This document shows positions 10,061-20,334 of a stretch of DNA of 64,000 nt, piece by piece; within the stretch, counting starts at the first letter, position 1; each line of letters begins with the position of its first letter. The DNA comes from Macrosoma leucophasiata (lineage: Eukaryota; Arthropoda; Insecta; Lepidoptera; Hedylidae). The notes beneath the pieces were generated by a model. That model worked only from the letters and a program-made list of their open reading frames with translations, was not told where the DNA came from and searched no databases. Both the position numbers and the translations under genes were made by a program. The stretch covers positions 8,266,001-8,330,000 of the forward strand of contig JAWQUS010000011.1 in the NCBI GenBank assembly GCA_036365455.1. The letters are read 5' to 3'.

Positions 10061-13000
10061 CATCATCATCATCATTTCAGCCAAAAGACGTCCACTGCTG
10101 GACAAAGGCCTCCCCCAAAGAATGCCACAAGGAACGGTCCTGGGCCGCCCTCATCCAACGATTGCCCGCGACCTTCACCAGGTCGTCGGTCCACCTCGTG
10201 GGGGGCCTGCCTACGCTTCGTCTTCCGGTACGCGGTCGCCACTCTAGAACTCTTCTGCCCCAACGGCTGTCAGTTCTGCGAGCTATGTGCCCTGCCCACT
10301 GCCACTTGAGTTTCGCTATTCGATGGGCTATGTCGGTTACTTTGGTCCTCATGCGGATCTCCTCATTTCTGATTCGATCTCGCAGAGTAACTCCGAGCAT
10401 AGCCCTCTCCATCGCTCTCTGAGTGACCTTGAGCCTTCTTATGAGGCCCATAGTGAGCGACCACGTTTCTGTTCCGTATGTCATCACTGGCAACACACAC
10501 TGGTCAAAGACCTTCTTCTTCAGACACTGCGGTAAATTGGACGAGAAGATATAACGCAGCTTCCCGAACGCTGCCCATCCGAGTTGGATTCGGCGATTGA
10601 CCTCTTTCTCGAAGTTGGACCTACCTAACTGGACCGTTTGTCCCAGGTATACGTAATCGTCAACAACTTCGAGTGTAGTACCCTCGACCATAACAGGAGT
10701 AGGCGTAACAAGGACATTCGACATAATCTTCGTCTTGTCCATGTTCATTTTAAGGCCCACTCGTTGGGAGGCCCTACTGAGGCCGTTGAGCATTGTGCCA
10801 AGGTCTTCCAGGGTCTCAGCCATGACTACTATATCATCCGCAAATCGGAGGTGGGAGATGTACTCGCCGTTAATGTTGATGCCGAGTCCGTTCCAGTCCA
10901 GAAGCTTGAAGACATCTTCCAATGCAGCGGTGAACAGTTTCGGAGATATGACATCTCCCTGTCTCACACCTCGCTGCAGTTGGATAGGTTTCGAGTTCTG
11001 GTCCTGAAGGCGAACCGACATAGTGGCGTTTTCGTACAAGCTCCTTAGCACCTCGATGTATCGGTAGTCGACTTGGCACCTCTGGAGTGACTGTAGCACA
11101 GCCCAAATCTCGACCGAATCGAAGGCTTTCTCATAGTCCACAAACGCTAGACAGAGGGGCTGGTTATACTCTTCTGTCTTCTGTATAACCTGCCGCAGCG
11201 TGTGTATGTGGTCTATGGTGCTAAAACCTTTACGGAACCCGGCTTGTTCGGGAGGCTGGAAGTCGTCGAGTCTGCGAGATAGACGGTTCGTAACCACTCT
11301 CGAAAACAGCTTGTAGACGTGACTTAGAAGTGCGATGGGCCTATAATTTTTAAGAAGGGTATTGTCGCCTTTCTTAAAGAACAGTACCACCACACTTCTG
11401 TGCCACGCCTGTGGCGTTTTTCCCTCGGATATGACGGAATTGAACATCAACTGAAGAGCTTCTAATACTGGCCTTCCGCCCGCTTTCAGGAGTTCAGCAG
11501 TGATTCCGTCATCACCCGGCGCCCTGTTGTTTTTGAGCTGTTTGAGAGCCATGCTAATCTCGTCTAGACTGACGTCCGGGATATCTTCGGTGTAGTGTCG
11601 GGTCAGTCCGGCTCTAGGATCTGCTGCCGGACTGTTAACAGGTGGTCGTGCTGTCGTGTATAACTGTCCGTAAAACCGTTCGATCTCTTCTGCAAGCTCA
11701 GGTTTCGACGATACGATTCTGTTGTCCTCTGTCTTCAGCTTAGTGAGACGGCTTTGCCCTAAGGACAGATCTTTGGCGAACACTTTAGAGCCCTTGTGCT
11801 GCTCTATGGCTGCTTTAATACTATCAGTATTAAAGTGCCGAAGGTCGCGAGTCAATGACTTCGAGATCTGTCTGTTGAGCCGCCTGTACACTAAAGCATC
11901 TTCAGAGGACTTCAGAACCATACCGCGCCTCTCCTCCATGAGCTTGAGAGTTGGGCTGGAGATCTTTTTGGTTTTATTCGTAGGGCGGGTCTTGAAAAAC
12001 TTAGAGCCCGCCGTACGGACACTTTCCACGAACCTGTTATTGTAATCGTCCACATCTACGCACTCACTCAGGCATTCGAAGCGATTTTGTAGCTCGAGTT
12101 GAAAGCTCTCGGGGTTTTGGATTTGGGCAGGTGCTGGGCGGAGCGTAGACTTCATTAGTCGGGATCTTTCGATCTTGACCTTTATATTCAGTGTGCCTCT
12201 TACCAATCGGTGATCACTCCCGGTTTTTACCGAATTGATCACAGAGACATCACTGAATATATGCCGCCTCGTGGACATAATGAAGTCTATCTCATTTTTA
12301 GTCGCACCATCAGGACTGATCCAGGTCCACTTCCGGCACTCCCGCTTCTTGAAGAAAGAGTTCATCATGAAGAGGCTCTCTTTCTCCATGAAGTCAGCCA
12401 GAGTCTGGCCCCTGGTGTTTCGTCGCCCATATCCAAATCGTCCCACTTTCAACTCATGATCACCTCGAACGCCCAATTTCGCGTTGAAATCCCCCATGAC
12501 AACGTTGTAGTGGGTCTTCGAACTATGTATGGCTCTGGAAATGTCCTCATACATAGTTTCTACCTCATCATCGGAGTGTGCGGAGGTTGGGGCGTAGACC
12601 TGTATGACCTTCAGCGAATACCGTTTGGTTATTCTGAGTATAAGGTACGCCACTCTCGACGACACACTCTCGATCTTGACAACGTTGTTCACGAGGGACT
12701 TGTGGACGATAAACCCGACACCACCTTGGGACAGTTGGTCGCCCTCCCGGAAATAGAGCAGGTTACCAGACTTGAGGGTTATCGAGTCCTCCCCCTGTCT
12801 TCGGACTTCTGATAACCCTACAATGTGCCACCGTAACCCGCTCAATTCTTCCTCCAGTTCCATGACTTTCTCGTCAGTCCGCAGCGTCCGTACGTTGTAT
12901 GTTGCCAGGGCCAGTTGTCGTCGGGTGTGGTACCCTGGCATCTCCCGGTGATTCTTAGCACCCCCTGCCCCGCCGTTACCATGACCGGTACCACCATGTT

Positions 13001-13298
13001 CAGGAATAGCGAAGCTACCGGGGACTAGGGGCCGTTGTGTATTGGTGTCAATCATTTGGGGTGATTTGCCATAATCGCCACGCTTGGCATGCGGGTTGGC
13101 GATCGCAGTGGCGGCAATTTTATCACGGGACGCTGCTGCCCATCCCGGATACTCCTACCGCCATGGTTTGACCGCCATTGTTCGGTTGACTGACTGCACT
13201 AGAGGAAGAATTCCCTCCACTAGAAGAGAATTCTTCCGCTAGCGGGCGATGGGGTCGTCACATCCCGACGCCAATGCAGACAGAGAAAAAGTATTTTT
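10061..13298 (-). mobile_element. RTE-type LINE, near full length
   Basis: A 3.24-kb element with a 5' leader (about 13056-13276), one ORF, a 3' UTR of only a few bases and a short (ATG)n tail (10061-10075). It is flanked by a perfect 12-bp duplication. Size, single ORF, tiny 3' UTR and trinucleotide tail all match the RTE clade. The leader has an 8-codon upstream ORF (13155-13178). The inverse of the leader also occurs alone at 19212-19440. The element appears structurally complete, apart from about 20 bases of possible filler at the 5' junction. Confidence 0.9.
10077..13055 (-). CDS. RTE endonuclease/reverse transcriptase, intact
   Basis: 992 codons without interruption. Residues about 48-290 form an APE-like endonuclease: ATYNVRT (Asn54), LSEVRRQG (Glu83), VVMGDFNAKLG (Asp189, Asn191), EIDF (Asp257) and the terminal SDH (Asp281, His282), so the catalytic set is present. 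Residues about 500-780 form the reverse transcriptase: RAPGDDG, NYRPIALLS, FVDYEKAFD (Asp640), GVRQGDVISP and the FADD box (738-741). The C-terminal part carries TYGTETWSLT, the KLKWQWAGHIAR motif (916-926) and a final ARG-rich/Trp stretch usual for RTE. Known role of the family: target DNA nicking and target-primed reverse transcription of its own RNA. The ATG at 13055 is the first in-frame start of the open frame. Downstream starts before residue 48 would keep both domains. The TGA stop overlaps the conserved 3' terminus. Whether it is expressed cannot be told from sequence. Confidence 0.95.
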   Translation of the reverse strand: MIDTNTQRPLVPGSFAIPEHGGTGHGNGGAGGAKNHREMPGYHTRRQLALATYNVRTLRTDEKVMELEEELSGLRWHIVGLSEVRRQGEDSITLKSGNLLYFREGDQLSQGGVGFIVHKSLVNNVVKIESVSSRVAYLILRITKRYSLKVIQVYAPTSAHSDDEVETMYEDISRAIHSSKTHYNVVMGDFNAKLGVRGDHELKVGRFGYGRRNTRGQTLADFMEKESLFMMNSFFKKRECRKWTWISPDGATKNEIDFIMSTRRHIFSDVSVINSVKTGSDHRLVRGTLNIKVKIERSRLMKSTLRPAPAQIQNPESFQLELQNRFECLSECVDVDDYNNRFVESVRTAGSKFFKTRPTNKTKKISSPTLKLMEERRGMVLKSSEDALVYRRLNRQISKSLTRDLRHFNTDSIKAAIEQHKGSKVFAKDLSLGQSRLTKLKTEDNRIVSSKPELAEEIERFYGQLYTTARPPVNSPAADPRAGLTRHYTEDIPDVSLDEISMALKQLKNNRAPGDDGITAELLKAGGRPVLEALQLMFNSVISEGKTPQAWHRSVVVLFFKKGDNTLLKNYRPIALLSHVYKLFSRVVTNRLSRRLDDFQPPEQAGFRKGFSTIDHIHTLRQVIQKTEEYNQPLCLAFVDYEKAFDSVEIWAVLQSLQRCQVDYRYIEVLRSLYENATMSVRLQDQNSKPIQLQRGVRQGDVISPKLFTAALEDVFKLLDWNGLGININGEYISHLRFADDIVVMAETLEDLGTMLNGLSRASQRVGLKMNMDKTKIMSNVLVTPTPVMVEGTTLEVVDDYVYLGQTVQLGRSNFEKEVNRRIQLGWAAFGKLRYIFSSNLPQCLKKKVFDQCVLPVMTYGTETWSLTMGLIRRLKVTQRAMERAMLGVTLRDRIRNEEIRMRTKVTDIAHRIAKLKWQWAGHIARRTDSRWGRRVLEWRPRTGRRSVGRPPTRWTDDLVKVAGNRWMRAAQDRSLWHSLGEAFVQQWTSFG

Positions 13299-13310
13299 TC
13301 TCGCATACAT
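13299..13310. repeat. Target-site duplication, right
   Basis: TCTCGCATACAT, the second copy of 10049-10060. Confidence 0.85.
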
Positions 13311-13451
13311 ACAGACAGAGAAAAAGTATACTTTACTTTATAATATGTAGTATATAGTGATAAAATTTCTGGCAGTTCCTAGTCTCTACCGAGTTTTGCC
13401 TATCTACTTTGTCCGTATATCCGTGCTCTCAGATCCCAGAGAAGTCCCTCA

Positions 13452-14035
13452 CGTTGCAATGCGAGTAGGTGTCACGTCATGTTATTGGGAACAAATCGCT
13501 GTCACGCGCCCAGCTCAGACCGCCTCTTGAGCGTTCTAATTTACTATGTGCTGTGCGGAAACGGGTTTTGTGCAAAATCATGGAGCTTTCTCAGTGAAAT
13601 ATTGAATGTACATAGTTTTATCTTTTCATCAATAAGAAATAAGTAGAATTGTTATATTTCTCTGAAAGTAGTTTTCTCAATCATCGCGTTTAATAATTAC
13701 ATGAATGTTGCTTTATTATTAAAATACATTTGGCCTTCTCTTTCGGTAAAATACCGGTGTGACGTTATATTATCTGAATGATTGCGACCTCAAATTTGGG
13801 GAATAAATTCCTAAAGTTGTGGTGTTTGCCATCAACCGCTGAACGGGACCAATGCGGGTATATGTCACATCATTTTATTGCAAAAATCGCGGTCACACTC
13901 TCGGTAGAGACCGACTCTCGAACATTCTAATTTACTGACTTCATGTGACATGAGAATCGGTTTCTGTGTAAAATCAATGGCATGTCTGCAGGGAAATTTC
14001 AAATGAAAATGCCTTTGGTTTCTTTTCATTTCAAT
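13452..14035. repeat. Two diverged copies of an unidentified repeat
   Basis: About 13452-13640 and 13846-14035 share the order aatgcg-gta, gtcac(g/a)tcat, ttattg, gtcaca/cgc, gac(c/t)g, 'cgttctaatttact', gtg-aaaatca. They are same-direction copies about 200 bp apart, too diverged to be recent. No ORF. Confidence 0.55.
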
Positions 14036-14060
14036 ATGCATTGCAATTCCATATTCTACA

Positions 14061-14126
14061 TTTTTTTTATGTAATTAAGGTGGCAAACAAGCATGCAGTT
14101 CGCATAGATGTTAAGTGATGACTGCA
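14061..14126 (-). mobile_element. SINE-A 3'-end fragment
   Basis: Only the tail side remains: a T-run, gtggcaaacaagcatgcag and ttaagtgatgactgca. Confidence 0.75.
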
Positions 14127-14970
14127 CTGGATATTTTTTGGGGAATGTTGTTCCGCTCCTCAAAAGTTGCACTTTTTAGCTCACAGATGATCCTAGAAGC
14201 TAGTATACGACTTCCGATCCGATTGTTAGGTTCCGCAAAGGCTCTATTGGACTTGAGTCGAGACTCCGAGTTGACCTTGGTACTCCCTGAATTTTGACGG
14301 CGTTCAAGTATTCGATAACGATTATTACACAGCGTGCACTGGGTCGCCTATTAAAGCAAAATTATCGCCTATGAATGGTGCAAACATGTGGCTCTAAGTT
14401 TTCAGTCACGTACCCGTAAACATTAATCATTCCTCCATTGAAGATTACTAATTCTATACGAGAGTCATAATGAGCTACTCGATAATGTTATCGGGTGGCA
14501 ATGCCATTATTGAATAGTTTACGTTTTTGACGATGGTAAATGCATCTCCTCGTTTGTGATACACGCGCAGACAGCCATCAGGATATCGTAAAGTGATTTC
14601 TGATAAATCTGAAGAGAAAACCTTCACTTGCGCTCAAGTCCCTGATCTTCTTTCAATTAATACGTTATTGAGCAAACCTAAGTCGCATTCTTCTATAACT
14701 TGTGGTCACTTCTGGGAATAGAGCTGATCAAAATGCTCTCAAAGCCCTCTTTGCTAAAATTATTATTGATCATTGACTTACACTCATATTTTTAACTTCG
14801 AAGGCTGAGAAGCTGGTACTCGTGTGAAGCGATTTCGCAGAACATTCGAGGCGCTGTAACGATCACATTTATACGACATTGTTCTAGCCTTCTTGTGAAA
14901 GGATATCCAAGTATTCATCTAGTCCGATGCTGGCTTAACCTAGCAAGTGCCCTTGGTTAGGTATTTTTTA
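14127..14970. other. Unrecognised DNA
   Basis: No repeat or coding signal that I recognise. Confidence 0.45.
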
Positions 14971-14973
14971 GAC

Positions 14974-16239
14974 AGACCGATAAGTATAATGTCCAACATC
15001 TACCAAATATTCTCAAAAGTAATACTAGAAAGAATAAGTAAAGTATTGGAAGAAAATCAACCTATGGAGCAAGCTGGATTCAGAAAGGGATATTCAACAA
15101 TTGATCACATCCACACAGTAAAACAGATCATACAGAAATATAAAAAATACAATGAAACACTTTATGTGGCCTTCATAGATTTCAATAAAGCTTTTGACAC
15201 CATTAGTCACGCCGCTATTTGGAAAAGTCTGACATTCCAAGGAATCCCAGAATCCTACATCAACATAATCAGGATTATATACAAAAACAGCAAGGCAAAG
15301 ATACAGCTGGAAGCCCTGGGACCCGAATTCGCCATTTGAAGAGGTGTGAGACAAGGTGACCCATTGTCACCTAAGCTATTTTCTGCAGTACTGGAAAACA
15401 TCTTCAGAAAGCTGGATTGGATGAACATGGGTCTCAATATTAATGGCAGAAAATTAAACCACCTCAGACTCGTGGATGACATAGTTTTGTTTGAAGAAAA
15501 TATGTACAATCTTGAAACAATGATTCAGTAATAAAGTAGTGAAAGTCACAAAGTTGGCCTAACAATGAACACATCAAAAACAAAACTACTAACAAACTCA
15601 AATGAGATAGAAATAATAGTAGATGGTCACTCATTAGAATATGTCAACGAGTACTCCTATCTAGGCCAGATAATATCCTTTGAAGACCAAACGACCAAAG
15701 AAATTAACTCTAGAATAGCTAGCGGATGAAGAAAATATTGGTCACTTAAGGAAGTTATGAAGTCGAAGGATTTAAGTGTGTCTATAAAAAGGAAGGTGTT
15801 CAACACATGTATCTTGCCTTGTTTAACTTACGGATGTGAGACATGGGCACTTACAAAGCAACTCAGAAACAAACTTGAATACTGCCAAAGATCCATGGAA
15901 CGAAGCATGACAGGAACACACAAAAAGGACAAAGAAAGAAATGAACCACTAAGGGCTAAGACAAAAGTGACAGATATTCTAACCCGAATTGACCAGCTTA
16001 AGTGGAGATGGACAGGACACATGTTGAGGGAGAAACGAGAAAAATGGAGTAAAATCATCACAGACTGGTACCCCAGAAATACCAAAAGAATTAGAGGTAA
16101 ACAATTAAGAAGATGGGAGGATGAATTAAAGCTCACAGCAGGTCCAAACTGGAAACGAGTGGCTCGTGATAGATCCCAGTGGAAAAAGCTAGAGGAGGCC
16201 TTTGCCAGGAGGCATACTGAATTAAGAGATATACTATAA
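14974..16239 (+). pseudogene. RT relic of a second RTE-like LINE
   Basis: The whole segment reads in one frame as the RT and C-terminal half of an RTE-type protein. It starts at RPISIMSNIY, then EQAGFRKGYSTIDHIHT, FIDFNKAFD (first catalytic Asp kept), GVRQGDPLSP, LVDD (degraded FADD), TYGCETWALT and KLKWRW-type KWRWTGH. In-frame stops lie at 15337, 15529, 15532 and 15727, with no frameshift. The endonuclease is missing, so the copy is 5' truncated. Codons are far more AT-rich than in the intact RTE at 10-13 kb, and the protein differs a lot, so this is another subfamily. Confidence 0.9.
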
Positions 16240-16446
16240 CCTAGAAATCTACAACAAAAATTCAAAATATAAAGGCTATAATAAATAAAAAACTACCATC
16301 AAGTTACGAATAAGTTAATACAAACAAACAATATGTTATCACATATGGGTGGACGGTTAATTGTGCCCTAGAGAGTATATGAATATTTTTTAGCCATCAC
16401 GTCTAGCATCTTGTCTAGCACGCTCTATGTCTGTAAATATGAATAC

Positions 16447-16545
16447 TTCACGCCTGTAATCCCCGAAGGGGTAGGCAGAGGTAAGAACATTGAATTCAAG
16501 CATACATGCAAACACCCACGATTCGCCGGTTACGTTTTGCTCAGT
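16447..16545 (-). mobile_element. SINE-D fragment
   Basis: Holds the SINE-D 3' end in reverse: cttcacgcctgtaatccccg, ggcagaggtaa, cacccacgattcgccggtta. Confidence 0.75.
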
Positions 16546-16599
16546 GTATTGATTTGCACGTATTCATATTTAAGTGATTAAAATATGATTATTTGTTTA

Positions 16600-16930
16600 A
16601 GGCTTGGCACCGACTTCAAACCTATTAGTAAATAGCACATATAAATAATAGGTAGTACATAATTACAATTAAATCTATATTATTTTTAACCGAGTTCAAA
16701 AAACGAGAAGTATCTCAATTCGGCCGGTATATATATATTTTTTTTTATGTATGTACGCGAATTTCGCCGAGATTTCTAAACCGATTTACGTAATTCATTT
16801 TTTCAACCCTATTAGTAAATAGCACATATAAATAATAAGTAGTTTAAAATTACAATTAAATCTTTTATTATTTTTTACTTTTCAGTTTTGAAGTCGGTTT
16901 TTCTTAACGTAGTTATATTTATATGATATA
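16600..16930. mobile_element. Composite AT-rich lepidopteran-type repeat
   Basis: 'accgacttcaaacctattag' and 'gttttgaagtcggtttttct' form inverted ends. 'cctattagtaaatagcacat' occurs twice (about 16620 and 16808), bracketing a piece with aatttcgccgagatttct. A related end sequence occurs at 44158-44275. Class unknown. Confidence 0.5.
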
Positions 16931-16988
16931 ATCTATGTTATATATTATTATGATATACATTGTATGTACTTTATTTTCTTACGTATAC

Positions 16989-17063
16989 GACCGGGATATC
17001 TGGCGCTCCACACTCTCTGCTTACCCCGTAAGGGACTTGGCGTGATGATACATACATGCATAC
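16989..17063 (+). mobile_element. LINE-E 3' terminal fragment
   Basis: Matches the end of LINE-E copies at 30.4 and 32.0 kb: ccgggatatctggcgctcca, ctctctgcttacccc, then gatacatacatgcat. Confidence 0.7.
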
Positions 17064-17580
17064 TTTCTTACATATTAAAAAAATTCCGTGTTAATAACAC
17101 ATTATTTAACATAGTCTTGATGTACATATTGTGTAATACCAAACCCTTTGTTGGAGCCACGTTACGTTTTATCTTATACAATTTTATGAAAATGTGAATG
17201 AATATAAACGAGTAATATCGCGCTGTGCATACGAAATATTTAAATTGTGTTTTTGCGAAACTCACCAATTCTTTTTGCAATAAAATGTTTTTGTTTAAAA
17301 TTGAATAAAACTATTGTACAGATTTATTTTTATTTTATTATGTACTAGATTTATTTTTAGTACATTATTTAATAAAACATTAATAATTTTATAGTTCTCA
17401 ACTTATTTTGATATTATACTCAATTTTATTATATTTTTTATTTATTGCTGCATAGAAAAATCAAAAATTTAATAATTTTTTTTTAATTAAGCAAGCATAG
17501 AACCAATTTTTTTTTAACCACAAATATGTTTTTTGCATTGTACCTATTTTGGTTTTTAAGTGCCACGCGTAATTTTCTAG
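17064..17580. other. Unrecognised, very AT-rich DNA
   Basis: Long A/T tracts, especially 17280-17520. Nothing assignable. Confidence 0.45.
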
Positions 17581-17584
17581 AACG

Positions 17585-17685
17585 TTGGTAACCGTACTTG
17601 CATTTGCCGAGTCTAATGAGACTGGAATAACCGATGCGGATAAACGCATAGTTTCTTGTGATTTTATCGTAAAACTCTGTTAGTA
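17585..17685. repeat. Unidentified repeat, copy 1
   Basis: Shares taatgagactgg, taaccgatgcggataaacg and ttgtgattttatc with 20335-20455 and 20903-21055. Same orientation in all three. Confidence 0.65.
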
Positions 17686-17711
17686 TAGTACCTATTCGTA
17701 TTTGCTGTGGA

Positions 17712-18985
17712 ATATTTTATTTTTTTATTTTATTTTATTTTATTTTATTTATTTATAACAATGTACCTACAACATCGAACATATTTTACTACAAACAATT
17801 ATATTTGAGGACATTGGTATAAATTGGTCCTAGCTCAGCATTTTACTGATTGTAAAACAAGCAGCGCTGGTCTTCCGCTAGAGCCATTTTATTTGTTTAC
17901 GTCTTAACAGCTATACATCTAGTAAACAGCAAGAACTAAAATAAATTACACGACGCCATAAATAACGCGAAAAAAAAAAAGGAGATTAAAAATAGAAAAA
18001 ATAAAAAATTTAAAAAATTTAAAAAATAAAAAAGATACAGCCAATAGACAGCTGGTAACCCTTAATTACATAACAATATAGACATAAAAAAAGTATGTAC
18101 TCCAAAGTAAATAAAATGTAATAACAAAGTAAAATAAAATGCATTATAAAGGAGTACAAATACAAAACAAGAAGACAATTAGAAATTATACAGACATGAA
18201 TTAATTCCAGTTATTATTGTAACACTAAGAATATTTGTTTGCTAATAAGTACTTTTATCATTTTTTCTATAATTAAAGCTATTATGCGGTTTCAAAAATG
18301 TATCAGTAAATATAAAATTAGACTACCTAGATAGCACTTGTTTCATGTTTTAAAGATTCCTGTTCTTTTTGTATCCTAATTATAAATTGTTTCAGCTTGT
18401 GTTTAAAGTTCTCAATACCTTTTAGATCCCTTATTGGTGGAGGAATGTTATTCCAGCATCGCGTAGCAGCATAACGAAAACTACCACGAAATGCGGCAGA
18501 ACTATGTGCAAAGGTTGATAGCTGAGTGGCACATCTACGGGATTCAGAGGATTTATAGCTAGAAGCCCATGATAATTTTTCAAAAAGATAAGATGGCATC
18601 TTGTGTTTTATTACGCCAAAAAGCAAAGTTGCTAAATGTAGTTTACGACGATGTCTAAGTTTAAGAAGACTGTGTTGGTTTAAAAATGGACTGACATGAG
18701 CCCTCGGTGGAATATCAAAGCAGAATCGGGCACATGCGTTCTGTACACGTTGGATAAGTTTTTGCGTTCTGGATAACAAGCGTGGGCCATATACTGGATC
18801 CATGTAATTCAGTTTTGAAAGAACGATAGCTTCAACTAATTGTATACGAAGATTTTCCTTCAAATATGGTCTCATCTTGTAAAGTAATTTTAACCTGTAA
18901 AAACAGGTGCGCACACAATTAGCTATATGTTTTTCATAACGCAAGTTACAGTCCATATACAATCCTAAATTTTTATTAAAATATT
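17712..18985 (-). mobile_element. 5'-truncated LINE (CR1/L2/Daphne-like)
   Basis: Contains the last part of the RT protein, about 570 bp of 3' UTR and a short tandem tail seen on the plus strand as repeated ATTTT (17712-17756). The 5' break is near 18985, inside the coding region. LINE insertion with 5' truncation explains this shape. Confidence 0.8.
18327..18984 (-). pseudogene. LINE RT C-terminal fragment
   Basis: About 218 codons are open up to the break. The frame starts upstream of the first possible start, with KNLGLYMDCNLRYEKHI, then VEAIVLSKLNYMDPVYG, RVQNACARFCFD, RYAATRCWNNIPPPIRD and FKHKLKQFII. This is the usual post-RT thumb and C-terminal pattern of CR1/L2/Daphne-type LINEs. 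The catalytic RT motifs lie in the missing part. No stop or frameshift is seen in what remains, but the gene is not functional. Confidence 0.85.
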
Positions 18986-19000
18986 ATATCGAAGTTGTAT

Positions 19001-19209
19001 TTTTTTTAAATTTAAATACGACTACACTCACAGCCCTACAGTATAAACCTGTGTTGTGGGTGCCGTTATATACAAACAACACATACACGAACACCCAGAC
19101 CCGAAACAAATATCTGTAGGCCATACAAACATTTGTCCCGGTGCGGGGATCGAACCCGCGACCCTTCGAATCAAACGGTCATCTCACGCCGCTGGACCAA
19201 CAGGGTCGT
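19001..19209 (-). mobile_element. SINE-F copy 2
   Basis: Full tRNA-like head (gcgggttcgatccccgc in reverse) with body and AT-rich end, sitting just beyond the 5' break of the preceding LINE. Confidence 0.85.
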
Positions 19210-19211
19210 AT

Positions 19212-19440
19212 AATCGTTATGTTTAGGTGTAGGGACGTGAAAACCCCACCGCCCACTACTGCGGTTTTTTTTTGGCTAGTGCAGTCACTCAACCGAATAA
19301 TGGGGGTGAAATCATTCCAAGAGGCGGCAGAGAATGTTAAAACGCGGGATGGGCAGTAGCGTTCTGTGATAAAACTACCGCCACTGTGATCGCCAATCCG
19401 CATGGTAAGCGTGGCGATTATAGTATGGGGAGGTTTTTGT
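19212..19440 (+). mobile_element. Solitary RTE 5' leader
   Basis: Matches the reverse complement of 13051-13262: cgtgaaaaccccaccgccc, ctagtgcagtcactcaaccg, gggatgggcagtagcg, cgccactgtgatcgccaat, gtaagcgtggcgattat. The ORF and 3' end are absent. LINE fragments normally keep the 3' end, so a lone leader is unusual. Confidence 0.8.
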
Positions 19441-19472
19441 TCATTAGTGGACATTTTTTTTATGTATTGTAA

Positions 19473-19885
19473 GTGGTAAACAACATAGAGCAACGCGGCC
19501 CACCGGTTGCGGCGGAGCAGAGAGTAGCTATAGCGTGTATTACCGATGCAAAACAGTCTGTCATTTTTTTCGGGGGGAAATGCGTGCGACACACACGCAC
19601 ACTATGTCCACTGGTGGTAGAGCATAGAGCAACACCGGAGGGGAGTAGCTATATGCAGGCTTTCCTCTCTGTCAAAGTACAAGACCAAATGGTCCTATGC
19701 TTGTCACCCAGATATTTAAATGGGTGCGTGAAATTTTTTATGTATTTTGTTAAAGTCAAAGTGTGAGTTCCGTAGTAATAGACGATTTTTGTAGTGTGAG
19801 TGTGTGTCACATGTATTATCACGCTATGGCTACTCCCCTTCGGTCCGACGCGACCGGTGGGCCAAGTTTCTCTATGCTAGTGAAT
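19473..19885. repeat. Inverted, partly tripled repeat
   Basis: 'catagagcaacgcggcccac' to 'gtagctatagcgtg' (19481-19543) recurs inverted at about 19810-19880 (cacgctatggctactcc, gtgggccaagtttctctatg). A third piece in the first orientation lies at 19619-19655. Unidentified fold-back or nested element. The enclosed frames are not convincing genes. Confidence 0.5.
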
Positions 19886-20334
19886 GTCTTTTGGCTGAAA
19901 CGAGGATGATAATAGTGAAGTATTTTTTTTGCAAGGAAAGGGAAACTAGCATGTGCAGCTCTTTCAAAGATCCGTCAAAACACGCCCTACCGCCGGCGGC
20001 GTGTGAACAATTGAAATAAATTGTCATATTTTTCTCGCCATTGTCACACTAATGCGTATTATTTACTTATAAAAATCTAGGAAAACATTTTGTATACCTT
20101 CTGGAGCTATCACTCAATACCTATAAAAATGAATACACCGGTCAAACCTAAAGCAAGAACCTAAGCCGAAGACGACATTTCACACAAAAACTTCAAAACA
20201 TTCAAAGTATATCATATTAGAAGCTCTTGAAACTAAACAAGAAACTCAGTAAATACTACTGAGTTTATACTACTACTTATCATGGCACTTTTTTTGGAAA
20301 GTTAGTGGAATCTAATAATTGTGCTGCAGTACAG

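Larger units (their letters stand above)
9885..13372 (-). mobile_element. Hel element interrupted by the RTE
   Basis: 9885-10060 reads in reverse from CTAGCGACCCGCCCCGGCTT, a standard lepidopteran Helitron-like 3' end. 13299-13372 (cagacagagaaaaagtata and following) looks like its continuation. The RTE insertion lies between the two parts. The far boundary is approximate. Confidence 0.55.

Noticed and set aside
12210..12812. 200-codon plus-strand frame
   Set aside because: It is antisense to the endonuclease part of the RTE ORF and has no domain. The same holds for 10638-11048, 11722-12045 and other frames inside 10077-13055.
15828..16265. 145-codon minus-strand frame
   Set aside because: Antisense to the C-terminal part of the RT relic.
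17712..17756. Ordinary microsatellite
   Set aside because: It sits exactly at the 3' end of a LINE and is better read as its tail.
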